From contig CAUWLJ010000047.1 of assembly GCA_963559585.1 (NCBI GenBank), positions 1-26,891 on the forward strand: 26,891 nt of DNA, written 5' to 3'. The translations under genes and the position numbers were made by a program. This DNA is from Eisenbergiella sp963559585 (lineage in GTDB: Bacteria; Bacillota; Clostridia; Lachnospirales; Lachnospiraceae). Shown in pieces: positions 1-8,518 of the stretch (its first letter is position 1; every line of letters starts with the position of its first letter). Under the pieces are notes generated by a model that saw only the letters and a program-made list of their open reading frames with translations, did not search any database and had not been told where the DNA came from.

Positions 1-49
1 TTGAGCGGATCTCCATTTTTCGGAACACGAAAAATTCCGCTCCACTCAA
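1..49. repeat. Imperfect inverted repeat at the left edge
   Basis: TTGAG at 1-5 pairs with CTCAA at 45-49, GCGGA at 5-9 with TCCGC at 36-40, and ATTTTTCG at 15-22 with CGAAAAAT at 28-35, leaving a 5-nt loop. Read on the minus strand, the unpaired side bulge is GGAGA, which resembles a Shine-Dalgarno core. It lies beyond the terminator of the minus-strand operon, so it is either a separate intergenic repeat or the 3' end of a structure belonging to whatever lies left of the window. No gene assignment is possible. Confidence 0.4.
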
Positions 50-65
50 CAGGCTAAAGCCCATA

Positions 66-107
66 AGAAAAAGCAGGACAGCATAGCAATTTGCCATGCC
101 GCCCTGC
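66..107 (-). terminator. Intrinsic terminator of the comEA-to-glycosyltransferase operon
   Basis: On the minus strand GCAGGGCGGCAT (107-96) pairs with ATGCTGTCCTGC (84-73). The only imperfections are G-U wobbles, which would be A-C mismatches on the plus strand, so the minus-strand RNA is the one that folds. The stem is followed by CTTTTTCTT at 73-65. It lies about 120 nt after the glycosyltransferase stop. An outer inverted repeat, CCCATAAGAAA at 60-70 with TTTCTTATGGG at 121-131, encloses the hairpin. Confidence 0.75.
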
Positions 108-226
108 AGGGTACCATTACTTTCTTATGGGTGTGCGGCTTTTATTGAACGCGGCTTTCCGTGCGTCCCGGACACCTCGTCAGGACATTTTCTCATGCAG
201 TCTGTCCATGAAGCGCCGGGCACAGC

Positions 227-1252
227 TCAGTTGAATTTAAAGAATCTCTGGCACACCTTGTACCCTTCCACGGTAATCTTCCTGCCGCTTCTGCCGGGCA
301 GATTGGTGCAGCTTCCCAGCAGGCCGTATCTGAGGCGGCGGAACACCCTGGCATCCTTCTGCCTGATATATTTCCACAGGCCGTCCTTCTTTGCCAGATT
401 TTCCTCCGTTCCGGAACGGATCAGCATGATGGAGGAAACGGTGGTGATGATGTCCAGATAGTTCAGCATGTAGCTACGGAGCTTTTTGTTGGACGCAAGA
501 AGCTGCCTGTTCTCTGCAAAATAATCCACCATGAGCTGGTTTACCTTCAGCTGCTGGTCGATGCGGCCGATCATCACCTGCTCGTTCACGGACTGGTCGG
601 CGCGGCCGATAAAGTAGCGGTAAAAATTCACGTCCAGGTAGTACATGTTCCGCACATAGGGCAAGGGCTCAAAAACGAACAGATTGTCCACATAAAACGT
701 GTGCTCCGGCAGCTTCAGGCCGCAGTCCTTCAGGAGCCTGGTGCGGAAGATCACGGAGTGCATCAGGATATACTGTCCCTTGTGGAATCTGTGCACATCG
801 TTCCAGGTAAAAAATTCTTCCTCTGGAAGGACGTGGCGGTAGCTGATCACCTTCTTACGCTTCTCTCCCTCTTTTTCATACACATAATTGGAAATCAGCA
901 TGTCCAGCACCTGTCCGCCTCCGGTAAGCTCCGTCAGCTTGTCCAGGATTGCCCTGTAAGCGCTGTCCAGCACCCAGTCATCGCTGTCCACCACCTTAAA
1001 ATAAAGGCCGGTGGCATTCTCCAGCCCGGTATTCACCGCCGAGCCATGGCCGCCGTTCTCCTTATGGATGGCTTTCACAATCGTGGGATATTGGGCGGCA
1101 TATTCATCCGCTATCCTGGCAGTCCCGTCCCGGGAGCCGTCATCCACGATCAAAATTTCCACATCCTCCCCTCCCGGAAGAAGGGAATCCACACATTTTC
1201 TCATGTAGTTTTCTGAATTGTAGCAGGGAATCGTAATCGACAAAAGCTTCAT
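227..1252 (-). CDS. Family 2 glycosyltransferase
   Basis: A 341-residue GT-A fold glycosyltransferase. It is expected to transfer a sugar from a nucleotide-sugar donor to a cell-surface glycan or lipid acceptor at the cytoplasmic side of the membrane. The N-terminus SITIPCYNSENYMRKC (5-20), EILIVDDGSRDGT (32-44) and the metal-binding VVDSDDW (87-93) are classic family 2 motifs. The C-terminal half is soluble, with no obvious membrane helix. The start ATG overlaps the stop of sfsA-mutY as ATGA (1249-1252), with GGAG five bases upstream, which implies translational coupling. An in-frame extension to 1474 runs back into mutY and was rejected. Acceptor and donor cannot be deduced. It is the last gene before the terminator at 66-107, and nothing ties it functionally to the competence and repair genes upstream. 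Confidence 0.85.
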   Translation of the reverse strand: MKLLSITIPCYNSENYMRKCVDSLLPGGEDVEILIVDDGSRDGTARIADEYAAQYPTIVKAIHKENGGHGSAVNTGLENATGLYFKVVDSDDWVLDSAYRAILDKLTELTGGGQVLDMLISNYVYEKEGEKRKKVISYRHVLPEEEFFTWNDVHRFHKGQYILMHSVIFRTRLLKDCGLKLPEHTFYVDNLFVFEPLPYVRNMYYLDVNFYRYFIGRADQSVNEQVMIGRIDQQLKVNQLMVDYFAENRQLLASNKKLRSYMLNYLDIITTVSSIMLIRSGTEENLAKKDGLWKYIRQKDARVFRRLRYGLLGSCTNLPGRSGRKITVEGYKVCQRFFKFN

Positions 1253-3189
1253 CTTTGCTCCATTCTGCCGCTTCTGCGGCCCTCGTCTGCCGCGGCGGTC
1301 TCGTATCTGCTGTTTCCAGGTCTGATATTCAGGCAGCCGGTGTAGGCTGCAAAGGCGGACGGAATGGGAAAGCGTCCCCGGGTATCCGCAGGGTCTACGA
1401 AAAGCAGCCCCTCCCAGTCCCCGCAGTACGGCTCCAGCTCGTCCACCCGGACTGCAAAGCCTGTCATGCGCCATTCCCTGTGGGTAAAAATATGCTTTGC
1501 CTCCGGCAGCTCCCTGATCCGGATGGGCCGGAGCCCCTTTTCCTTCAGGAAAAGAAGAACCTCCTCCCTGCTCCGCCGTCCTTCCATGGAAGGAAGCTCG
1601 TACATCCCGGCAAGCAGCCCCTTTGGGGGCCGTCTGCGGATGGCGGCCTTCCTTCCGTCCTGGATCACAAGGATGGTCTTTTCTTCTACGAGGCGCTCCT
1701 TTTTCTTCTTTTTACCTGGGAAATCCAGCTCCCGTCCTGCCGTGTGGGCCTGGCAGAGCGTGCTCAGAGGGCAGGAGTGGCAGCGGGGCGCTCCGTTTGG
1801 CAGGCACACGGTGGCACCCAGCTCCATCATAGCCTGGTTGAAATCGCCGGGCCGATCCTTTGGAACCGCTTCCGCCAGCTCCTGTTCAATCCTTTTTCTC
1901 ACCCCAGGCTTCGTCATGTCCTCACCGTCCATACGGAACCGGGCCAGCACGCGCAGTACGTTTCCGTCCACCGCAGGAACAGGCCGCCCATATGCAATGG
2001 AGGCCACCGCTCCTGCGGTGTAGCTTCCGATCCCGGGAAGGGAAAGAAGCTCCTCCATGCGGGACGGCATATGCCCCTCATACTCCTCCATGATCTTCCG
2101 CGCCGCCTTTTGGAGGTTTCTGGCCCGGTTGTAATAGCCCAGTCCCTCCCACAGCTTCAAAAGGCGTTCTTCCTCCGCCGACGCAAGAGCCTCTATGTCC
2201 GGCAGCTCCACCATAAACCGTTCAAAATAGGGCTTGACGGCCTCCACTCTGGTCTGCTGCAGCATGATCTCCGAAACCCACACACGGTAGGGAGAGGCAT
2301 CCTCCCGCCAGGGCAGAAGCCTTCTGTTTTCATCATACCATGGAAGGAGCCGCGGAGCAATGTGCTCCAGAGCAATCTGCTCAAGGGCAATCTGCCCCAG
2401 GGCAATCTGCCCTTGAGCAATCTGCCCTGCTTCGTTCTGTTCCGCCCTTGCGCAGTCCGGCTTTTCCGGGCTCTCCTGCTCTGCCTCCGCCATATCCTCA
2501 GCTTCCAGCTCCAGTTCCACCGGGATCTCGTAGGCGATCTCCATCCCCTCCTCCGTTACGCGGCAGCCTCTGGCAAGGATCTCCACGCCGGCCCTGCGTG
2601 CCCGCAGGAGCGCATCGGCAAACTCCGGCTGGGTGGCGCGGTTGGGCCGAAAGCACCTGATCCCCTCCATCTGTACCACGAACAGAAGCACCGCTCCAAA
2701 GCCCTCCCTTCTGGCCATGGCCAGCTCCTCCACATGCTTCAGGGCGCGCAGGGAAGGGGCGTCCGGGAAAAGGGCGGTATCCTTATCCTCCAGGGTGACT
2801 CCCTTCACCTCCACCCAGATCTGTCTGTCACGGGTCTGAATTCTGAAATCAAACCGGGAGCTTCCGTAGGTGCATTCCGGGGTAACGCTCTCCACCTCCG
2901 GATAAAGCCCGCCTTTTTCCAGCCACTCTCCTGCCGCCCGGTTGGGAGCGGCGCTGTCCATATTAATTATCCGCTCCCCTTTTCTTACCGCCACCAGGTC
3001 ATAGGCAGTGGAACGGTTTGGGTTCCCGCTTTTCTCCAGATAGACCGTGACGCCCTCCCGCAGCAGCTCCTTACAGCGGCCTGTGTTCTTCACATGAACC
3101 GTTTCCGTCACTCCGTCCACGGACACATGGGCGATAAACCGGTTCGGCCTGTCCAAAAAGCGTCCTTCTCTTATGTCAGTATATCTCAT
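1249..3189 (-). CDS. mutY: SfsA-MutY fusion: SfsA-family nuclease domain joined to A/G-specific adenine glycosylase
   Basis: One uninterrupted 646-residue frame holds two proteins. Residues 1-228 match SfsA (sugar fermentation stimulation protein, now regarded as a DNA/RNA nuclease family). They show the start RYTDIREGRFLDRPNRF, SRFDF with D114, WVEVKGVTL with E127 and K129, and a FPDAPSLRALKH segment. Residues 229-278 are a flexible linker with a 5-residue repeat. Residues 279-620 are MutY, which removes adenine mispaired with 8-oxoguanine. There the expected catalytic Glu307 lies in SEIMLQQT, the helix-hairpin-helix is LPGIGSYTAGAVASIAYG, Asp408 lies in VDGN, cysteines 462, 470, 473 and 479 fit an iron-sulfur cluster, and a NUDIX-like C-terminal domain carries KHIFTHREW. 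MutY alone is usually about 350 residues. The gene follows DUF1653 by 15 nt and overlaps the glycosyltransferase start. Domain calls are firm; any joint function is inference. Confidence 0.92.
   Translation of the reverse strand: MRYTDIREGRFLDRPNRFIAHVSVDGVTETVHVKNTGRCKELLREGVTVYLEKSGNPNRSTAYDLVAVRKGERIINMDSAAPNRAAGEWLEKGGLYPEVESVTPECTYGSSRFDFRIQTRDRQIWVEVKGVTLEDKDTALFPDAPSLRALKHVEELAMARREGFGAVLLFVVQMEGIRCFRPNRATQPEFADALLRARRAGVEILARGCRVTEEGMEIAYEIPVELELEAEDMAEAEQESPEKPDCARAEQNEAGQIAQGQIALGQIALEQIALEHIAPRLLPWYDENRRLLPWREDASPYRVWVSEIMLQQTRVEAVKPYFERFMVELPDIEALASAEEERLLKLWEGLGYYNRARNLQKAARKIMEEYEGHMPSRMEELLSLPGIGSYTAGAVASIAYGRPVPAVDGNVLRVLARFRMDGEDMTKPGVRKRIEQELAEAVPKDRPGDFNQAMMELGATVCLPNGAPRCHSCPLSTLCQAHTAGRELDFPGKKKKKERLVEEKTILVIQDGRKAAIRRRPPKGLLAGMYELPSMEGRRSREEVLLFLKEKGLRPIRIRELPEAKHIFTHREWRMTGFAVRVDELEPYCGDWEGLLFVDPADTRGRFPIPSAFAAYTGCLNIRPGNSRYETAAADEGRRSGRMEQR
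2356..2427 (-). repeat. 15-bp tandem repeat in the SfsA-MutY linker
   Basis: Residues 255-278 read GQIAQ, GQIAL, GQIAL, EQIAL and EHIA: nearly five units of 15 nt built on CAGGGCAATCTGCCC. The array falls exactly between the two enzyme domains. Copy-number changes would keep the frame and only alter linker length. Confidence 0.85.
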
Positions 3190-3204
3190 TTCCAGTCTCC
3201 TGTC

Positions 3205-3861
3205 CTATCTCAGGCGGCTGCATTCGTATTTTTCCAACGTCAGCAGGCAGTTCTTCAAGGTCTGGTATCGTTCCTCCACTGCTCCCGGCTCAAGCTCCAG
3301 ATCCAGGGCTGCCGCCAGCGTATTCAGCATATCATCCGTCACCGTATCGTGCATAGCTGCAAATATTTCCAGCTTCTCCCGATAGGTATCCGCATCCAGG
3401 AAATCCGCCAGACGGGGATCCAGGACGAATTCCCCGAGGCTTTCACAGGCTTCTGCGTCCTGCGGAGGCTCTGCCGCCTGGAAATCCTGCGAAAGCTCTG
3501 CCGCCCGGACATCCTGTGAGTGCTCTGCGGCCTGGAAATCCCGGGGAGGCTCCATGGCCCGGGAAGCCTGTGGAAACTCCAAAGCTACAGAAGCCTCCGC
3601 AGACCGGGAAGCGCCGCCGCCCTGGTAAAACGGCGGAAGCAGCGTAAAGCGGTATTCCTCCTGCACGTCAGGATATTTGACATGATCCACCCTGCTTTGA
3701 AAGGCTTCCAGGGGTCTTGCATACACCCGGCAGTCTCCGTACAGCGCCTGGTAGATGACCAGCCTCTCCCCGGTCTCCGTGTGCTCTGCCAGCGTAAGGA
3801 TCCGGTACAGACCGCCTTTAAAGTGTCTGTATATCTCATTGGGTTCGGGTATCCGCATCAT
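3205..3861 (-). CDS. DUF1653 domain protein with C-terminal extension
   Basis: A 218-residue cytosolic protein. Residues 5-75 (PEPNEIYRHFKGGLYRIL, HTETGERLVIYQALYG, VYARPLEAF) match DUF1653, a small domain of unknown function common in Firmicutes and Proteobacteria. It is usually about 70-80 residues and stands alone. Here it is followed by a low-complexity stretch with a 9-residue repeat (104-139) and then an acidic helical C-terminal domain (about 145-215) I do not recognise. The start is the first of two adjacent ATGs, with GAGG five bases upstream. It sits 52 nt after holA and 15 nt before sfsA-mutY, so it is probably co-transcribed with them. No function is claimed. Confidence 0.8.
   Translation of the reverse strand: MMRIPEPNEIYRHFKGGLYRILTLAEHTETGERLVIYQALYGDCRVYARPLEAFQSRVDHVKYPDVQEEYRFTLLPPFYQGGGASRSAEASVALEFPQASRAMEPPRDFQAAEHSQDVRAAELSQDFQAAEPPQDAEACESLGEFVLDPRLADFLDADTYREKLEIFAAMHDTVTDDMLNTLAAALDLELEPGAVEERYQTLKNCLLTLEKYECSRLR
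3445..3552 (-). repeat. 27-bp tandem repeat in the DUF1653 gene
   Basis: Residues 104-139 form four 9-residue units: EPPRDFQAA, EHSQDVRAA, ELSQDFQAA, EPPQDAEAC. The DNA units are 27 bp and in frame. They join the DUF1653 domain to the C-terminal domain. Confidence 0.75.
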
Positions 3862-3913
3862 AAAACCTCACAATCTGCCGCAGTGCGGCACATAGAATCC
3901 ATGTGTGACAACC

Positions 3914-4903
3914 TCAGGCTCTTTCCCCGCTGCTGCAGCGGATGATCAGAAGCTCCACCGCCAGCGTATCGCCGATACGGCCGCTTTTCACATCCTCATC
4001 CATGGCCACGCAGGCCTCCAGTGCCTCTCTCAGCTCCTGCATCCTGAACCTAGCCGCCTGGCTCACATATTTACCTGCCACAAAGCTGTGCAGGCCCGTC
4101 TTTTCACTGATCCTGCGGTTATCCAGACGCTTCACCGCCAGCTCCTTCACCTGAAGCAGAAGATTAAACTGCCTTCCGATCAGGAAAAGAATCCGCATGG
4201 GAGGCTCCTTCAGAGCCAGAAGATCGTAGTAAAGGCGCAGGGCCTCCCGCTGTCTCCCGAGGGCGATCGCCTCCACCATATCAAAAATCCTGCCGGACAT
4301 CTGGCTGGTGCACACCGCCTCAATGGCCTCCGGCGTGATCATGTCCCGGTGAAGGGTGTAGCAGAACAGCTTCTCCAGCTCATTGTTGATATTCTCCATG
4401 TCCGAACCCGTCTTCTGCAGGAAAAAGTCCAGGCCCGCAGGCGTGATCATCTTGTTCTCCTTCTTCATTCTTCCCAGGATCCATCGCTTCAATGTAGTCT
4501 CATCCTGGGCGGCAAATTCTACCGCGCAGCCGGCGTCCTTCACCGCCTTATACAGGCGGCTCCGTTTATCCACCTCGGACTCCACGAAAAGGATACAGCA
4601 GGAATCTGCCATGCCCTTCACATAATCCGCCATCTGCTCCCCGCCCTTCTTAAACCAGCCGCTCTCCTCGATCAGGATCACTCGGCGCTGGGCAAAAAAG
4701 GGCATGGTCTCCGCCAGGTCGATGATCTGGCCGGGGACGGCTTCCTTTCCCTTGTAGGAGGCAAAGTTCATGGTATCCCCATCCGAAACCAGCGCTTTTT
4801 TCAACCGGTCCCTGTATTGGTTTTTCAGATAAGCCTCCTCACCGTACAGAAGATATACCGGCTGGAAGCTTCCCTTCTTTATGTCTTCCTGAAGCTGCTT
4901 CAT
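3914..4903 (-). CDS. holA: DNA polymerase III subunit delta
   Basis: A 329-residue clamp-loader delta subunit, which opens the sliding clamp with delta prime and tau/gamma at the replication fork. The N-terminus PVYLLYGEEAYLKNQYRDRL is the family signature. It is followed by the degenerate AAA+ region (AQRRVILIEESGWFKK, SCCILFVESEVDKRSRLYK) and the collar domain with ITPEAIEAV, IFDMVEAIALGRQREAL and ILFLIGRQFNLLLQVKEL. Length is normal for Firmicutes. The start chosen is MKQLQEDIKK, with GGAG six bases upstream; a TTG at 4996 would add 31 residues not typical of the family. It lies 102 nt after comEC, the usual comEC-holA neighbourhood, and has its own strong promoter near 5,000. Confidence 0.93.
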   Translation of the reverse strand: MKQLQEDIKKGSFQPVYLLYGEEAYLKNQYRDRLKKALVSDGDTMNFASYKGKEAVPGQIIDLAETMPFFAQRRVILIEESGWFKKGGEQMADYVKGMADSCCILFVESEVDKRSRLYKAVKDAGCAVEFAAQDETTLKRWILGRMKKENKMITPAGLDFFLQKTGSDMENINNELEKLFCYTLHRDMITPEAIEAVCTSQMSGRIFDMVEAIALGRQREALRLYYDLLALKEPPMRILFLIGRQFNLLLQVKELAVKRLDNRRISEKTGLHSFVAGKYVSQAARFRMQELREALEACVAMDEDVKSGRIGDTLAVELLIIRCSSGERA

Positions 4904-4984
4904 ACAACTCTCCATTCCGGCGTCCCACCTGATCCTGCCGGCAGCAGTTCCCCGCATGGAAAATGAGACACACTCAGTATTACC

Positions 4985-5013
4985 ATTATGATACAAGCGG
5001 GCCGTTCAGTCAA
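4985..5013 (-). promoter_or_regulatory. Sigma-A type promoter for holA
   Basis: On the minus strand the -35 TTGACT (5013-5008) and -10 CATAAT (4990-4985) are separated by exactly 17 bp. Each matches consensus at five of six bases. It overlaps the comEC stop codon and would give a 5' leader of about 75 nt. It lets holA and the genes after it be made without the competence genes. Confidence 0.6.
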
Positions 5014-7417
5014 CTTTTAAAAATGTCTCAACCGAAACGTCCTCCCTGCGCAGAGTAACGGTGATGGCTCCGGTGCGGGCTGTAACAAAGCAGGGAATGC
5101 CGCCCGCCTCCAGCCTTTCAAGCACCTCCCGGGACGGATGGCCGTAGGAGTTCTCCCGGCCTGCGGAAATCAGAGCCGCCCGGGGCCTGACGGCATCAAG
5201 GAAGGGCTGGGTGGTGGAGCTGTCGGAGCCGTGATGGGCCGTTTTCAGGATCGTGCTGGCCAGAGCGTCCGGCGGCGCGCTGCGAAGAAGCACCTCCTCC
5301 CCCTCAGCCTCTATATCACCGGTAAAAAGCATGGAAAAACGCTCTTTTCCTTTTTCGCTGACGGCAAACCGCATGGTAAGGGAGGCGTTGTTCCGGTTCT
5401 GTGCCTCCTGACCGGGCAGGGGCCTTGCCGGGTACAGCGCGTAAAAGGAAACGCTGCCGTCTGTGATGCGTTCCCCCGCCGCCATTCTGTAAACGGGAAC
5501 GCCAGCCTCTCCCGCCGTCTGGCACAGCCCTGCAAACGCCTCATCCACAGGGCCGTCCGCAGAAAGGACAAGCCCTCCCACCCTGATGCCTCCCTCACCG
5601 GCCCATTCCAGGATACGGGTGAGGGCGTTGATGTGATCCTCGTCCCAATGGCTTACGAAAATCAATTCCAGACGGTTCACCCCCTGGTGCTTCAGATAAG
5701 GGATAACCTGCCAGGTTCCGGTATCCTTCTGGGATGTGCTCCCCCCGTCGCACAGATAATGATGGCCCTGTGCCGTCCGGATGTGGATGCAGTCCCCCTG
5801 CCCCACATCCAGCATGGTCACCTGCGTTCTCTGAAAAGGGTTCAGGCAGAAGATCAGGCACAGCGCCGCCCCGACGCACATCCCCACAGGTCTGGGAAGC
5901 TTGTGTGCCAGTACAATCAGAAGGAGCAGAAGCCCATAGAAGAAAAGGAGCTGCCAGAGCTCAGGCGCCCCTGTGCGCATACGCCCTGCGGCTCCCCCTC
6001 CGGCCAGCCTGCAGAGCAGCTCATAGAACATGAGGATTCCCCGCACCAGCCAGACCACCGGGCGCAGAAGAACCAGCCACTGCGCGCCAAATAAGAGCAG
6101 CAGTCCGCCCACAGCTGCCAGAAGGATACAGCCTCCCATCAGAATCCCCATCAGAGGGATCACCGCCAGATTTACCGGCACGGACAGCAGATTCCACTCA
6201 TAAAAGCTCCCCAGCATGGGCGGCAGGGCAGCCAGGCTGATGCAGAAGCTGGCCCGGAAGCTGTCCGAAAGCCTGCCGCAGAGACGGTATATCCAGCCCT
6301 CCCACCCCGTATCAGAGCCGGAGGGAACGCGCCAAAGGGGCTTCATTTTTTCAAATGCGGGAAGCAGGACGGCCGCGCCGAATGCCGCCGAAAAGGATAG
6401 AAGGAAACCGGAATCCTCCAGAAAAGCCGGATTTTCCACCAGAAGAAGGGCCGCAGCCACGCTGAGCGCCGTGGCGGTATCGTAGGTTCTTCCAATCAGC
6501 CGGGCCGTCAGCAGAAACGCTGACATGATACCTGCCCGCATAGAGGAAGCGGAAAAACCAGTCATGCACAAAAAGGAAAAAAGAAAGAAGCCGGCTCCCA
6601 TGCAGGAAAGCCTTTTGCCTAAGAAACGGGACAAAAAACCGTATACTCCCATGCCCAGAATGGACACATGCAGCCCTGAGATGGCAAGAATGTGGGAAAT
6701 TCCGGTGTTTTGATACAGCTCCTTCAGTTCTCTGTCCATCCCCTTTTTCTCTCCCAGAAGCATGGCCTTCACTGCGGAGGCCTCTCTGGCCGGAAGCAGA
6801 AGCTCAAGAGCCTGTATCATATGTTCCTTCAATCGATAAAGTCCATGGCGGAAGCGGGAGTATTCCCGGCTCTCGCCTGTTATCACGGCCTGGGTCAGCT
6901 CACAGGCATAGCCCTGACGGCCATAGTAACCCGCCGCGTCAAACTCTCCGGGATTGGATGCCTGCCTGAAATGGCGTATCCGTCCCTGAATCCTGATTCT
7001 GCTTCCTATATGCGGGAGCAGGGATTCCTCCGACAGGCGGCAGATCAGGCCAATGCCCTCCCCGCCTCCTTCCCGCCCCTTTGCATCCGCAGCCGCAGCT
7101 GCCTGCACATACACAAGCCGCTTCCTCTCTCCGTCTGCCGTATCCGTATAGCAGTCCAGATCCGCCACCGTCCCGGCATACTGCGCCCACTCCCCGTCCT
7201 CCCTGTCCGGAGCCGGCAGGGGCAGAGGGTGGAGCAGGGTCAGGATGCGAACCGCCGCCGCAAAGGCCAGGGCCGCAGCTGCCAGAGGCCTTCTTGGCTG
7301 CAGCCTTTTCGGCTTGAAATGTTTTAGATTAAAATATTTAAGATTGAGATGCTCCAGGCTGAAATGTTTCAGGCCGGAACGCTTCAGATTGATTTTTTTG
7401 AGTAAGGAGTTTCTCAC
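5006..7417 (-). CDS. comEC: ComEC/Rec2 DNA uptake channel
   Basis: An 803-residue polytopic membrane protein expected to carry single-stranded DNA across the membrane during transformation. The order is: an unusual cytosolic N-terminus with LKHFx-type repeats (11-40), a first hydrophobic segment and DUF4131-like OB region (about 45-185), the Competence domain (about 212-505, with AMLLGEKKGMD, YQNTGISHILAISGLHVSIL and many helices), and a C-terminal metallo-beta-lactamase domain (about 532-800). That domain has MLDVGQGDC, SHWDEDH (589-595) and TAHHGSDSS, so metal ligands are present. The start is GTG at 7417, sharing GTGA with the stop of the GerMN lipoprotein. The gene appears intact. Competence is rarely observed in Lachnospiraceae, so the working role is inferred from the family. 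Confidence 0.93.
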   Translation of the reverse strand: MRNSLLKKINLKRSGLKHFSLEHLNLKYFNLKHFKPKRLQPRRPLAAAALAFAAAVRILTLLHPLPLPAPDREDGEWAQYAGTVADLDCYTDTADGERKRLVYVQAAAAADAKGREGGGEGIGLICRLSEESLLPHIGSRIRIQGRIRHFRQASNPGEFDAAGYYGRQGYACELTQAVITGESREYSRFRHGLYRLKEHMIQALELLLPAREASAVKAMLLGEKKGMDRELKELYQNTGISHILAISGLHVSILGMGVYGFLSRFLGKRLSCMGAGFFLFSFLCMTGFSASSMRAGIMSAFLLTARLIGRTYDTATALSVAAALLLVENPAFLEDSGFLLSFSAAFGAAVLLPAFEKMKPLWRVPSGSDTGWEGWIYRLCGRLSDSFRASFCISLAALPPMLGSFYEWNLLSVPVNLAVIPLMGILMGGCILLAAVGGLLLLFGAQWLVLLRPVVWLVRGILMFYELLCRLAGGGAAGRMRTGAPELWQLLFFYGLLLLLIVLAHKLPRPVGMCVGAALCLIFCLNPFQRTQVTMLDVGQGDCIHIRTAQGHHYLCDGGSTSQKDTGTWQVIPYLKHQGVNRLELIFVSHWDEDHINALTRILEWAGEGGIRVGGLVLSADGPVDEAFAGLCQTAGEAGVPVYRMAAGERITDGSVSFYALYPARPLPGQEAQNRNNASLTMRFAVSEKGKERFSMLFTGDIEAEGEEVLLRSAPPDALASTILKTAHHGSDSSTTQPFLDAVRPRAALISAGRENSYGHPSREVLERLEAGGIPCFVTARTGAITVTLRREDVSVETFLKVD
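7295..7387 (-). repeat. 15-bp degenerate tandem repeat at the comEC 5' end
   Basis: Residues 11-40 read LKRSG, LKHFS, LEHLN, LKYFN, LKHFK, PKRLQ: six 5-residue units ahead of the first membrane segment. The units resemble AGGCTGAAATGTTTC. They are basic and amphipathic and are not part of typical ComEC proteins. Confidence 0.75.
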
Positions 7418-8508
7418 TGCCGGGTCACTCCCTTCTGCAGCCTCATGGCAGGGATCCTTCCGGAAGCTTCTCCTGCGGAAGTCTCATCCAAGACTTCTCC
7501 GTCCGTCCCGTCCGGCCCTTCCGTCTCCTCCCGGGCTTTTGTTCCCTCCTCCTGCGTCTCTGTCTGTGTTTCCTCAATCTTCGTCAGATCCAGATTTCTC
7601 TCATAGATCGTAGCAAGGGGAAAGGTTTCCCGGAAAACCAGATCCGTCTTTCCCTCCACAGCGATCTGCACCTTATTCACGTTTGGCAGCTCCACCAGTG
7701 AATTGACGATGGAATAGATCACCACCTCCGCGGTCACATTGTAGATCTGGGTGAGAAATCCTGCGTCAAAGTTCACATAACAGGTTCCATCCTTTACCGT
7801 CACTCCCAGTACCTTGGCCGATGGATTCAGCACCGGATATGCCCCCTCCATATCCGGCCCCTTCACCAGACAGTCCAGCACCAGCTTCTCCAGGGAAATA
7901 TTGCTGTTGTATTCCTTCGTCGTGCTCACAGCCGTCAGCCGGTCTCCGGTCTCGTTGGCAAAATAAAGCTGAAGCGTCACCATCTCGTAGGTGTTGATCT
8001 CCTCCCCCGCGTTGTCGATGAAGGTGGCCGCCGTCATAGGCCCCACCACCGCCCCGGACCGGTCGGTGAGCGTCTGGCCGCCCACCGACATGAGCACATG
8101 GTTGATTCCATCCACCTGGGTCATCGTCCGCACCAGGGCGGCACGCACCAGCACCTCCGTAGTAGGCGGAAGCTTCCAGTACGCCTCGTCCACATCCAGG
8201 TCGAGCTGTCCCTCCTCAATCCGATAGCTGTTGATCTTAAAATCCACTCCCACCGACGCCTTCAGCCCCACATCCTCCGGCGTCTGCTCAAGGGCCTCCA
8301 GAAGGGTACGAACCTGTATCTCCTGGGAGTCCTCCTCATCCTGGAGCAGGATTTCCTGCCTGACGATCTTCGTCTCCTCCCGGTTCAGGTAATAAACCGA
8401 AAATGTTCTTCCGCTTTCCTCCTCCTCTCCTCCCCTGCAGGCTGAAAGCAACGCGCCCAGCAGGAAAAGAAGGAGGAAGGCCCGGCAGATTTTCCATATT
8501 CTTTTCAA
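7414..8508 (-). CDS. GerMN-domain lipoprotein
   Basis: A 364-residue secreted lipoprotein. The N-terminus MKRIWKICRAFLLLFLLGAL is a signal peptide, ending in a lipobox LLSAC with the lipidated Cys at about 24. Two GerMN-like domains follow. The first (about 60-170) contains RTLLEALEQTPEDVGLKAS and LVRAALVRTMTQVDGINHV. The second (about 185-320) contains LEKLVLDCLVKGPD and VVIYSIVNSLVELPNVNKVQ. The tail after 325 is Glu/Thr-rich and disordered. GerMN domains occur in spore germination protein GerM and in actinobacterial LpqB. Translation starts at TTG (8508) with GAGG eight bases upstream, 10 nt after the kinase stop, and the gene overlaps comEC by GTGA. The adjacent kinase suggests it modulates sensing at the membrane or wall; that is inference. 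Confidence 0.85.
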   Translation of the reverse strand: MKRIWKICRAFLLLFLLGALLSACRGGEEEESGRTFSVYYLNREETKIVRQEILLQDEEDSQEIQVRTLLEALEQTPEDVGLKASVGVDFKINSYRIEEGQLDLDVDEAYWKLPPTTEVLVRAALVRTMTQVDGINHVLMSVGGQTLTDRSGAVVGPMTAATFIDNAGEEINTYEMVTLQLYFANETGDRLTAVSTTKEYNSNISLEKLVLDCLVKGPDMEGAYPVLNPSAKVLGVTVKDGTCYVNFDAGFLTQIYNVTAEVVIYSIVNSLVELPNVNKVQIAVEGKTDLVFRETFPLATIYERNLDLTKIEETQTETQEEGTKAREETEGPDGTDGEVLDETSAGEASGRIPAMRLQKGVTRQ

Positions 8509-8518
8509 TTTGTATTCC

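Noticed and set aside
96..461. Plus-strand 121-codon frame at the left end
   Set aside because: It overlaps the terminator and the antisense of the glycosyltransferase, and has no ribosome-binding site or family resemblance.
1255..3519. Very long plus-strand open frame (about 750 codons) opposite sfsA-mutY and DUF1653
   Set aside because: It is the antisense of well-supported domains on the minus strand. It has no ribosome-binding site and a low-complexity His/Leu/Pro-rich translation typical of a GC-rich shadow frame.
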